A stretch of 64,000 bases of DNA from Sinohyriopsis cumingii (lineage: Eukaryota > Mollusca > Bivalvia > Unionida > Unionidae). The DNA lies in NCBI GenBank assembly GCA_028554795.2, contig CM068839.1, forward strand, positions 38,159,006 through 38,223,005. Direction: 5' to 3'. The position numbers and the translations under genes were made by a program. Positions 39,951 to 50,788 of this stretch are shown in pieces. The notes under the pieces are model-generated. The model made no database searches. It was given only the letters and a program-made list of their open reading frames with translations, and had not been told where the DNA came from. Position 1 is the stretch's first letter; every line of letters starts with the position of its first letter.

Positions 39951-40260
39951 TATAGCTTTCAGTTTGCCGAAACTATGTTAGTAAATATCCTTTATATCTC
40001 AAAATATATAATCGACCATAGAATAAGGTATATGAAAAATATTAGAAACCAGGAAAACGCGCGACTGAATGTTTTTGATCACGTCCGCGTATACCGGTAC
40101 AATTTCATTCCGTTTTTCTTACTAAGCTCAATACTATGATACTGTCAAGATCGGTGCCTAATAAAGCAACACGATGTAACAATGATACAAAGCTATAACA
40201 AAAGCAATACGTTATAACAGAGATGTCGGATAAAACTGGCTCCTTTTAAGGACTCTGTTA
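39951..40260. repeat. Degenerate tandem repeats, right of the hAT insertion
   Basis: Continuation of the repeat family at 37050-37540. The hAT element landed inside this array. Confidence 0.45.
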
Positions 40261-40711
40261 AAGCACTCTACACTGTCCAGTTAATTAAAGTCTCTCTTTC
40301 TCTCTGAGAAAAGAATCCGTGTGTAGAGCCACATACACCCCCTTTGCGTTTAGATGTACCCGTCCTTGTCCATATAAATTCCACGGAATCCATCAAAACG
40401 ACACAATGCAATACGTGCAATGCAATGGCCTCCATGACCCTGGAAAGTTCATGATTAATCACCCGAGCCCTCCGCCCTTACTGGGAACGAGACACACAAA
40501 CCCATTGGTTGGTACCGCGGCAACATTGTTCCAATAAAAATAAACTGCACACCAGAATTAAATAACTGATGACACAGCTGTAAAAGCTGGCCCACAATAA
40601 CGTTCGGGTCCCAAAAAAAACCACATTCTCCCCAAGTATTATAAAAACTACCTCCGGCAATGGATCTAGGTTTGTCGCCTGTGCGTACCCGCGCCCCCGG
40701 GCGTCAATCTA
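40261..40711. other. No gene recognised
   Basis: Spacer between the repeat array and the CACTG-ended element; short frames only. Confidence 0.5.
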
Positions 40712-40714
40712 TAA

Positions 40715-43114
40715 CACTGGACAACAAATTTTTACAAAAGTCATGTTACTGAAATAAAATTAGTCAATTCTTATCAATTTTTATGTGCTGAACACGAATA
40801 TGACAGTCAAATTGCAAAATTGGCTCTAGTTTTTTTGTAATCTGCAAGAAATTAATGTTTACATAACGAAATGCATTCCAATAGTAAAAGGTCAACTGTA
40901 ATAGCCTACCTATAAAAAATCAAGTCATTGACTACATCTTAGATTTCTTCGCCTGTCTCTTGTACAGCTGTTCGGGAGCATCTCTGAGGAGTGTCCAGCA
41001 GTAGTCAGCCAGCATTGTAGTGGACCATTTTCCCTGGTATCTTTGTTCCATTGTTGCGATATCTTGATGAAAACGTTCGCCGTGTTCATCACTAACAATA
41101 CCACAGTTGCTAGGAAAGAAATCCAAATGGGAATGAAGGAAGTGAATCTTTAGAGACATATTGCAGCCAAGTTTCTTATACTTCATCAACATGTCTTCTA
41201 CTAGTTCCTTATAGTTTTCTGCGCTAACATTTCCGAGGAAGTTTGTAGAAACTAGGCGAAAAGCATTCCATGCTTGTTTCGCGTCACCTTCCAGCAAGTT
41301 GTTGAACCGGTCATCTTTGAAAAGCTCTCGAATCTGAGGACCCACAAAAACTCCCTCTTTAATCTTTGCTTCGCTGAGTCGAGGGAATTTTTCATGCAGG
41401 TATCGGAATGCTGGCAAAATCCGGTCAATGGCTTTCACGAAGTTCTTCATCAAACCTAGTTTGATGTGAAGGGGTGGTAGCAAGATTTTCTGAGCCTCAA
41501 CCAGAGCTGGGTGTTGGATATTCTTCTCTCCAATGGCTACATTCTGCCTGTGAGTCCATTCCTTCCTCATGTAGTGCATTTCCCTTGCTCGGCTATCCCA
41601 CTCGCATAAGAAACACATGTATTTTGTATATCCTTGCTGCAGTCCCATTAAAAGGGCAACTACCTTCAAATCACCACAGAGGTGCCAGCTGTACTTGTTA
41701 TACTCAATGGAATTCAGTAGCTGCCTTAAGTTATCGTATGTCTCTTTCATGTGGACAGCATACGCTACTGGAATAGATGGAAGAATGTTTCCATTGTGCA
41801 AAAGCACAGCCTTGAGACTCAGTTTCGAAAAGTCCACAAATAGTCTCCATTCTTGTGGGTCATGAGTGATTTTTAAAGCATTCATGAGGCCCTCAATATC
41901 GGAACAGAATATCAGATTACTTTCCTTTCTGAAGAAAGGCTCCAATTGCTGGTGGCGCTTTCGATATGCAGTAATTGTGACATCTTCTTCTAGAAGATTC
42001 CATTGTTGGAGTCTTGATCCTAGCAATTCTGCCTTGTTCTTTGATAAGTCCAAATCACGAATCAGGTCATTTAGTTCTTCCTGTGTTATTCTGTGTGGGG
42101 TTGATGATGCACCACAGTGAAAATCTGGATCACTGCATGCTGATGGACCAGGAGAAGAACAGGTCGACTCACCTTTGTCTTCGTCAGATGAATCAAGAGA
42201 ATATTCTGCTGGAGGTTCTGGAATAGGAAGTCCCTCACCATGTGGAACTGGTCTCAATATAGACGGAATGTTTGGGTAGACTATTCTCGACTTCTTTCGC
42301 TTCGTTATTCCGCCGGAAAGAGGAGGAACCAAGCAGAAGTAACAGTCATTTAGGTGGTTGCTTGGCTCTATCCACACCATTGGGACTGCAAACGGCATTG
42401 ATGACCTTTTGCAATTCAACCACTGTGAAAGCTGTGTTGTACATGTAGCACAGCATATATGCGGAGCCCAAGGCTTGTCTTGGTCACCAACCTTGCATCC
42501 GAAGTAAAGATGATATGCCTTCTTCACTTGAGAATTGATACTTTTCTTCTGGTTGGCAAATGTCACTTCCCCACAAATATAGCAAAAATTGTCCGCGGTA
42601 TTAACACACTTTCGAGGCATTACTGTTCTTTATTGTACGTAAATGGATAAAATAATAAGTTTTATGTAACAGTAGCTTGAACTGTCTCGCACAACGTCTA
42701 AAATATTTTAAATGCTGAACCTATCTGATTGGGCTTTATATAGTACACTGCTTACGTCAGCTTCAGCAGCCGCCTGGCATTAGTATAATAGGCCTACACA
42801 TGTATAGTACACTGCTGACGTCAACTTACTTCAGCAGCCGCATGGCATTAGTATTGCATTGCATCAGAAAATGATGCAATCAACTGTGGATGATGTGAGC
42901 ATGATGGTATTATGCAATGTTACATCATTATTCCGGATGTTGCTGCAGTCCTACTGGAGAAATTTACACAGTGAAACATAGAAAATGAGGTATATGAATA
43001 TCTTCAAAACGAGAGCCAATACAAATTTTTCACGGTTATATTCGTGTTCGGCACACCAAAATACTACAGATTAGGGCCTTTTCAAGTCAGTAATGATTTC
43101 ACTGTTGACCAGTG
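40715..43114 (-). mobile_element. CACTG-ended DNA transposon with intact gene (CACTA/EnSpm-like termini)
   Basis: The left end CACTGGACAACAAATTTT and the complement of the right end CACTGGTCAACAGTGAAAT form imperfect TIRs. A second paired block lies inside (GAACACGAATATGACAGTC at about 40793 against GAACACGAATATAACCGTG on the other strand near 43050). TAA flanks both sides (40712-40714 and 43115-43117), a 3-bp target duplication. CACTR ends and 3-bp duplications are typical of CACTA/EnSpm elements; the encoded protein is not a textbook member. Confidence 0.7.
40932..42620 (-). CDS. Transposon-encoded protein, probable DDE transposase, intact
   Basis: 562 residues, uninterrupted. It starts MPRKCVNTADNFCYICGEV with an N-terminal cysteine cluster (CYICGEV, CCATCTTQL, CYFCLVPP), a Ser/Asp-rich linker (residues about 145-175), then RLFVDFSKLSLKAVLLHNG, CGDLKVVALLMGLQQGYTKY with CFLCEWDSR, and near the end IVSDEHGERFHQDI. 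Acidic residues in those three blocks could form a DDE/D triad; that is inference. Near-identical proteins are common in many invertebrate genomes as uncharacterised repeated genes, which fits a mobile element. The protein ends KRQAKKSKM. Confidence 0.8.
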   Translation of the reverse strand: MPRKCVNTADNFCYICGEVTFANQKKSINSQVKKAYHLYFGCKVGDQDKPWAPHICCATCTTQLSQWLNCKRSSMPFAVPMVWIEPSNHLNDCYFCLVPPLSGGITKRKKSRIVYPNIPSILRPVPHGEGLPIPEPPAEYSLDSSDEDKGESTCSSPGPSACSDPDFHCGASSTPHRITQEELNDLIRDLDLSKNKAELLGSRLQQWNLLEEDVTITAYRKRHQQLEPFFRKESNLIFCSDIEGLMNALKITHDPQEWRLFVDFSKLSLKAVLLHNGNILPSIPVAYAVHMKETYDNLRQLLNSIEYNKYSWHLCGDLKVVALLMGLQQGYTKYMCFLCEWDSRAREMHYMRKEWTHRQNVAIGEKNIQHPALVEAQKILLPPLHIKLGLMKNFVKAIDRILPAFRYLHEKFPRLSEAKIKEGVFVGPQIRELFKDDRFNNLLEGDAKQAWNAFRLVSTNFLGNVSAENYKELVEDMLMKYKKLGCNMSLKIHFLHSHLDFFPSNCGIVSDEHGERFHQDIATMEQRYQGKWSTTMLADYCWTLLRDAPEQLYKRQAKKSKM

Positions 43115-43117
43115 TAA

Positions 43118-46100
43118 TCATTAGAGAACTTGGTTGCCGACATAACACTGGCAGCCAGGCATCCCTAGATACCCTAGCAACGAAACTGACCAATAATATG
43201 TAGATGCATCTTGATAATGATGTTTACGTGTCAGAAACTTAAATGAACTTCAAATGATAGTAATTCACAATATTAACACCAAACTCACCAACCAAATATA
43301 AGGATATTCCCAATTAATCATATAGTTTGCAGACGTGAATGATAACACAAATTTGTGAGAAGGATTTTGGACAGTAATGTATTGGGGGTTCTCACCTTCA
43401 TCAGTTTCAAGTTAATTTTATGCTAGGTGAAAGTTAAATCTTACAAAGTATTTTCTAGGTACATTTAGTTTATTGTATAAGTTGAAGAGAATAGAAATGA
43501 CTGAAAGAAAAGTTATGTTAACATTTGAATTTTAATATTGTACTGTATTGATTTCTGATGGTAGCTGTAGCCACTGCATAGTCACGATGGTATTGCAAAT
43601 CATTTGAATACCTTCACTAATATTTCATCTGCTCTATTAGAGAAATTAAAACAAACTTCTAGCTCATTTACAACAGAATGAACCATTTCAAAGAATTTAT
43701 AAGACTTATGAGAAAAATCCATACTACAACTGATATCAGCACTTTCACTTTTATACACGAACATTTTTACAAACTTTTTTTAAAACAAATCACCAAATTT
43801 TATAATGGAGACTTATTTTTGTCCTTGTACGACATTTGTACCAGTGTATTTCACGTCTTGAAGTGTTACAACAATACGGAATTGCAAGTTAATCATGATT
43901 TCTTGAGAGCTTTACCAAATACGATATACATAATGTACAGGAAACCAATAATAGATTCATAGTGTATACGGAAACACAAAACTATTAATAATATAACAAT
44001 ATATAAATGAAATCAACTGCAGTAGAAATAGCGCAAGTATATAAGATGTATAAAGAACTTTATCATGATTCTGAAGCAAGGATGGAAAATTAACTAAAAA
44101 TCGTTAAGGAATCGTATAATATTTAATACTGTGAACACAAGAATCTAAAACATTTTGGAATACATCATTGTGATCCATCAAGACTGCTAGCACATCAACA
44201 CTTGTAAACCTATGCCAGGTTGTTGGTATATCAGCACTTTCAAGTTTCGACTTCATTCAGAACACCACTCGAATTCATTAGAATACTCTATACTTTTGGA
44301 CTATACAACTGTTTGGGTGGAACGTCATGTTACATGTTTGCGGCATGATGCCCCAGTGCTGGGCATCACTGTAAACTGCCACACCTCAGACATCGTAGCG
44401 ATATGACTGAGTTTTTTTAAAGCTACGTTGAAAATCCAAATCACACACATTCAATAATCAATAGTACGATTACAAATAAATATCAGTTCTTAATACAATT
44501 GAACATTTGAATACATTAAAATAAAGAATAATAAAAGTATGAAAATAATACATTTTGGAATCTCGTCGGTCTCATTGAACTGTTACCCCCAAAACATTAC
44601 CCTAATATTTTAAGACACTAAACATTGCTATACCCTAAAGAATTGTTTTTTTTTACAAATACAGACAAATTATTTGTCTGCAAGAAAGACGAGACGTGGG
44701 TTCTGTCGAACGAAGAAATTTACGTAAACGGACATATGATATAATGGTTACCACCAGAATTCCAGGGCTCTAGACCTTTTCTGTTTGTTCTTGGGTTTGT
44801 ATACGTCATTACATCAAAATCTACTGCAACATCTTTTTTCCAGTAACCACATGAACTTGTAACTACTTAGCAGAAAAAAAGTAACATTCTCAACATAAAC
44901 TTGTACTAATGGTACTGAGCCTACATTTGTCGACTTGGAATCCAAGAAATGCGTTTTGCAATGCGAGGGATTTTACAATTCCCACATAAATAGAACAATC
45001 CTATTGAAATAATACATACTTGCATTACAATAATAAAAACTGCTTTTTAGTAAAGTACGCTGAGAAAATTCAATTATGATAGATATCCTCTTGGATTTCT
45101 GCGTGTTTCGTTCTTAGCATCTTCAAAATCTTCATGAGTTGTCAGATCCTACAAAATGGTGTACAGTTGGTGTTGAATATAATTCATGTTCATATTTCAT
45201 TAATACTGAACTGTTTTGGTTGTTTTTTAACGGCAATAATGGCTGAAATTCCTGAATCCTCATCCCTATGATATATATTGAAATGTAGGCGGCATTGCAA
45301 AGTCACGAAGATATTTTTGAAGACATTTTCATTTGTACTTAACAATGCATCGCTGTATTGCCTATATTCTAAGATGTACTCAAATTAATACGCATTGGTA
45401 AAGCACTGTTCTTGCTGCTAGATTTACACCCGTTTTCATTATGGAAGGTTTTGATATTTTCCGAAGCTGCAGCTGCCTTTGGTACACCTGGTGTCATTTC
45501 CAAAAATCCCAGGTAGTCGCCGTTGTCAGTCGTGCTAATAATTTTAAACTATTGACTCGCAAATAATTTTGATAATTTTTCCACACTAAAATCTTGCAAA
45601 TTCGGAAAGTTAACAACCAGTAATAACAGACCTTGGAGAAACATAACTTTCTCGTAGTTTAGAAGAACGGTACGTTATATTTACTGCCTACTTAAACCGA
45701 GTTAAGGGCAATGGAAGTGCAGATAAAGCAGTGCAAAGCTATAACGCATTCGCCCGTTTCGGAACAGAGGGTTCCATACGCTGACGTGTAATATTACATA
45801 AACCGTTATTATGTTCACTTGGCAATATACGTGGAATGAAATGGCTGTTGCGATTTAATATTTTATGTCCGATAAATCTTTGCTATGTTGGTTTTCTTTT
45901 ACACCAGATGTTATGTCGGTATGGTGCCATGGTTCAGAATTCCCGTATCTCCTATACCGGTTTTTCTCTGGATTTAAACAGAAATAGTGCATTCTGGCCT
46001 ATCTCCCGGATGTGTCACTCGCGATGCACGACTGTTGCATCGTTGTATGTGAGAGGGTATCGGTATTGAAACTGTAAGGAAGGGCAGAACTCTTCGAGAT

Positions 46101-47365
46101 GAACAATTTTCGCGGTTTTTGAAAAAATATATAATACTATATCAAACAACACTATATAGAAATTTTCACACTATAAGTTGTACAGTTTAGATAAAGACTT
46201 TCACAAAATAGAATATGTATTCATACCTTTCCATCCGCATATTTCTGTTGTATTTATATATAAAAAATTGTTTTCTCCATATAGTCACAACTGTGCCAAA
46301 GTAATGTCAGTTACCACATACATTGAATCAATATTCAGACCTCCAGTTCTCGTCCTAATATGAACCATGGGTAGCAAATAAACTTAGTTTGTAAGAAGAT
46401 GCCCTTAACTTGCGAAACTATATTATGTCGAAGGCTGGCTAATCGTTTGACAAATCTTTAAGAAAAATAGTAAAAATAAAACAAGTTTTATTCAGCAATA
46501 TGAAAAACGCCTTCTGTAGGCACCATATACATGGCGTGAACCATTACATTTAAATTTTAGATGAAAGCATGTACAGTTTGCAAGTAGCGTCATGAGCGCC
46601 GCGAGATCAGATTTGTATGGCTGTCTGTTCCGTTGCATTAGCAGCTTTTGATTTTCACTTCTATTTAATGTTTAAGTCTTTAAATCCTGGATCGATTGTT
46701 GTAAATTTACTTTCGTACCTTCAACAGGAAAAATATGATATCCGTAAGAAGTTGACAGTACTGGTAATCGATTCTTACTTTAGTGTATGCCAGTTTATAT
46801 TCTTTGTATTTAGTAGTATGAACATAAATGAGATGTTCGTAGGCTTGATTTGGGTTCATTCAAATACAGAGATTATAAACTTGTACACTAAACGAATGAT
46901 CTATTACCAACACATGAAATTTCACCAGAAGTTAATTTTCTTTGTGCTAAAAATACACTCGCCTCATTCAGTTTTCTTTACCTTCGTTGTTTCTGCATTA
47001 CGTACCCTTTAGTGTTCATAAGGTTACACGGGTCTTTAGCCAATCAAGTTTATTAAAAGGTTCAGGTGAGGAATGGATGTATATAAAAACTTTAGTCAAT
47101 TTTACTTGGTTTTACTTTTAATTATTAATGAAATAGTTATATAAGTAAATTCAACATTATTTGCCAGAGGATCAGGATACGTGTACCGTTTGTTGCATAC
47201 CACACATGATGGAAGTATTTTTCTATTTCTCTTTCTAAAGTGATGCCAGATCCAACTCTTAAATTGGCGATAAGCTATATATCTATATGAGAAAGGGAAA
47301 AGTTATTTTAGTTGTTCATAACATGTTTTATCACTCATGATCTTCGATGAAACTGCGTTATGCAC
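43118..47365. other. No gene recognised; host intergenic sequence
   Basis: AT-rich, with short frames up to about 130 codons (46617-47012) that show hydrophobic, low-information composition and no family motif. Confidence 0.5.
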
Positions 47366-47369
47366 TTAA

Positions 47370-47843
47370 GGACACACGGTACTAATTATACGGAAGAACT
47401 GTGAACCAGTCTAGAAATGGGTGAAGAAATGATAGAGTATTTACAGGTTTGGTGGTCCATAATTGGTTAATAATGAAAATTAAAATTTTAGGAAAAATAT
47501 CTTTTGAGAGCTTGTCCTATATGTAATGTAAAAAAAATATTGACAAATTTCTACTGATGCAATTTTAGCATTTTTACAGGCTTGACTCAGGAGTACTCAA
47601 TACTGAAAGTAGCACCTGATTCATTTGGTGCAGAATCAATAACACGTGTTTCATGCACATGTATGTAAACAAATTGCCGCGGGTCATATGGTGTTCTCCA
47701 CACATAAGCTTGCACCAAGGTTAGATGTGCACGAAAAATTATAGGTGTCATTATCAGCACCCATAAATTTTAAGTTATTGAATTTTGAATATGACAGTGT
47801 TTCCATATGTTTACCATTGGAGTGGAATTAGTACCGTGAGTCC
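47370..47843. repeat. 474-bp repeat, left copy
   Basis: Identical by eye to 50311-50784 over the full length. 17-bp imperfect inverted ends with one mismatch. No coding content. Confidence 0.93.
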
Positions 47844-50310
47844 TATATGCGACCTATACCATAATAGGAGTTTGTTGTTTCCATGGTTACCACGTGCATC
47901 CAGGGTATCAATTTGGTGGTTTTTACATATGACAGTGATAATGGAGTCTTTTTATCATGGTTTGCATGTGATTTTGGAGAAAAATTCTATACAAAAGACA
48001 GATGGGGATGGTTTTATACACTGGAGAGTGGAAGTATATAGCTCAGGCCATAGGGAAAAGAGCACAGTATGGCCTGATGGCAGAATTTCATATGATGGTA
48101 CCCATAGATTGGCCTGTATGGTTAAATACCATTTAACACATGCAATAATTCCCCAAAATGGGGTGGGGTGGGGTAGATTTTATATGTAAGCCACTTATGT
48201 CACAATCACTTATGTATCAGTACTGATCATTTAACTTTAGAGACACACTCAGCAGATCAAAGCAGAGAACATTGTAAAAATAAGGACTGTGCACAAAACT
48301 GCACATGCTGTATTGCCTCAACCTGTAAATTGAATTATTATATGTCGAGTCACATTGAATATCAATTATACCGGTCTTATTTCTTATCCTAGAATTAAAC
48401 TCCTTGACACCTATTCTATGTTCAGCATGTTTCTCATATTGGTACATTACATTTTTGGGCAAACAGTATTGGAACTTTTCTGCATTCCTTTTGTTGAGGG
48501 AGCAGGGAGGGACATTTTCACTTAAAATAATAGTTTTCAACCCTTCATTCCCAATATAAGTCTGCAAAAGTCCTATCTGTATTGCATTCTTTACACAGGC
48601 AGTTTTTCTTCCCCAACCTCCCTTCATACAGTTGAAACATTCTTGATGTATAACTGCATGGTGAACATACTGCTCTCTCCCACCAAACCAGATCTCTTTT
48701 TTCTTCATGTACCAAGTCCCATGATAGAAAACCTTTATACTCAGGGTGTTGCAACTTGTGGTCTCAGAACACATTATTCCAAATCTCAGCATTTGATTAC
48801 TGCGTGCACTAAGTGATATGGGTTTTCTTCACCATATATGTTGTTGTGAATAAATGAAAACAAGCTTCATGTCAGAAATATGGTTTCATATTTGAAACAA
48901 AAGCTATTTATTAAACCTACATTGCTCTGTTCTTACCATCAAGTAATAGTAAGGAATCATTTAGCTGTAAATTAGAGCTTGCTATTTGGTTTGCCAATTC
49001 AAGGTGTATTACCTCCCCTTTGACTGTAATTGAGTGATTGCAATGTTTGCTTTGTTTCTCTTTTGTTCAATAATGTATGCATTTTTTCAGCTTTATATTA
49101 AAAAGTAAGTAATTTAACACTGCTTATAGTGGAAAGTAGCCACAGTAATGATTTTGAGACTTTTTCTTAACTTTTTATGAGCTTTGGGTAAATGTAGGTA
49201 TATGTTTATGTATTAGACAACTTCAATATGCAATTCAATTCTATTACTTAAATTTAACAAGTAGTGTATTCAGTGACAATTTTTATCAGTGTCTGCATAT
49301 TGCATAGAGACATGAACTTGTCTTGGCATAGCAAAGTTTTTCACACATTTCTCCACCTCCAGCATACTTAATAGCTTGAGTCATAACAGTTTGTGCATAC
49401 ACTTTCTGTCTCCAACATCAATGTCAGCATTATAGGAACTTTGGATAGCTTTTTCAAATTTGTCTCTTGCTGTCCTTATGTAACATACCTCATGCTGATG
49501 TGTTATTTGGGTTGATACACATTCCCCCCACCCCCGTTGTGGGGAACATTACCAGGCTTGAAGAAATTACTCTGTCTATTCTTTGCTTATTCACCCTTCC
49601 CCATAGTTTTATACTAAAAAGTAGCACTATGTTATTTAATTATTCAGTATAATAAAGCTTATGGAACTCTTCCTTGGCTTTTATACCTTTTTATTAACAT
49701 TTGGGGGTCATGAATCACATGTGATGATAGTTTAAATAAGTTTGGAATGTCAGCATCTCTTGATGCTTCAGTGGTGTGTGTATATGTTTTAGTCACAAAA
49801 GGGCAATGGCCTCTTATCATTTTGACCTGTCATGTGGCACACTTATTTGTTTTGTTTGATTGATGTGAATAGGGATGCACTGTATCTTATTTCTGTGAGA
49901 GTCAGCAAGAAAAGAAATGCAGTTTTGAAATTTAAAACATTTAAAACTTGTCTTATAGCCAGTGAGAGATGAAAAAACAATGCGTCATGTAATTTGATAC
50001 CCTGTGATGTCATACTTGCTGATGTCAGCATGCTTGTGTTTCTTTTGTGTAGCATGCATGCCATAGAAAGATAACATGAAGATACAAAGGCAGAAAACAA
50101 TTATTTTAATAGCAAGAATAAGCCATTAATAAGTACAATACAACACAGCAACATGTGATGCGGATGCAATTTAACTATAGATATTGGTATCACATAAAAT
50201 GCTATTGCACTATTATCCATGCACAAGCATGGCCACTTCTTTCTTACAATTATGCTCTAATATCAAGGAGTAAAATACAACTTTTTCAAAAAAAATTAAA
50301 TCTGGTTATA
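47844..50310. other. Internal segment of the TTAA-flanked unit
   Basis: Carries one notable minus-strand frame (48217-48792) and a + frame at 47785-48189 without motifs; the rest is T-rich sequence. No gag, pol or PPT/primer-binding site is visible, which argues against an LTR retrotransposon. Confidence 0.5.
48217..48792 (-). CDS. Possible decayed Mutator/Kolobok-like transposase fragment
   Basis: 191-codon open frame. It contains NKTGIIDIQCDSTYNNSIY followed by MCSFVH and VLCFDLLS, reminiscent of the start of the Mutator-like transposase domain found in TTAA-type Kolobok elements, and a separate CVKNAIQIGLL and YIGNEG stretch. The order of these blocks is not what I expect for the family, so it may be rearranged. 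The match is weak and by eye only; it may instead be an unrelated host exon. Confidence 0.35.
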   Translation of the reverse strand: MLRFGIMCSETTSCNTLSIKVFYHGTWYMKKKEIWFGGREQYVHHAVIHQECFNCMKGGWGRKTACVKNAIQIGLLQTYIGNEGLKTIILSENVPPCSLNKRNAEKFQYCLPKNVMYQYEKHAEHRIGVKEFNSRIRNKTGIIDIQCDSTYNNSIYRLRQYSMCSFVHSPYFYNVLCFDLLSVSLKLNDQY

Positions 50311-50784
50311 GGACACACGGTACTAATTATACGGAAGAACTGTGAACCAGTCTAGAAATGGGTGAAGAAATGATAGAGTATTTACAGGTTTGGTGGTCCA
50401 TAATTGGTTAATAATGAAAATTAAAATTTTAGGAAAAATATCTTTTGAGAGCTTGTCCTATATGTAATGTAAAAAAAATATTGACAAATTTCTACTGATG
50501 CAATTTTAGCATTTTTACAGGCTTGACTCAGGAGTACTCAATACTGAAAGTAGCACCTGATTCATTTGGTGCAGAATCAATAACACGTGTTTCATGCACA
50601 TGTATGTAAACAAATTGCCGCGGGTCATATGGTGTTCTCCACACATAAGCTTGCACCAAGGTTAGATGTGCACGAAAAATTATAGGTGTCATTATCAGCA
50701 CCCATAAATTTTAAGTTATTGAATTTTGAATATGACAGTGTTTCCATATGTTTACCATTGGAGTGGAATTAGTACCGTGAGTCC
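50311..50784. repeat. 474-bp repeat, right copy
   Basis: See the left copy; offset of 2941 bp, no mismatch seen. Confidence 0.93.
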
Positions 50785-50788
50785 TTAA

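Larger units (their letters stand above)
47366..50788. mobile_element. TTAA-flanked 3.4-kb unit with identical 474-bp terminal direct repeats
   Basis: TTAA at 47366-47369 and 50785-50788 flanks a unit whose ends are two copies of one 474-bp sequence in the same orientation (47370-47843 and 50311-50784). Each copy itself starts GGACACACGGTACTAAT and ends with its near-complement ATTAGTACCGTGAGTCC. TTAA duplications are the mark of piggyBac and Kolobok families. This is either a pair of short TTAA-type transposons bracketing 2.5 kb or a larger element with long terminal repeats. Confidence 0.7.

Noticed and set aside
37836-42650. Plus-strand frames opposite the hAT and CACTG-element genes
   Set aside because: Shadows of the minus-strand transposon genes.
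47370-50784. LTR retrotransposon reading of the identical direct repeats
   Set aside because: Ends are GG...CC rather than TG...CA, the flanks are TTAA, and there is no primer-binding site, polypurine tract or gag-pol; kept only as an alternative.
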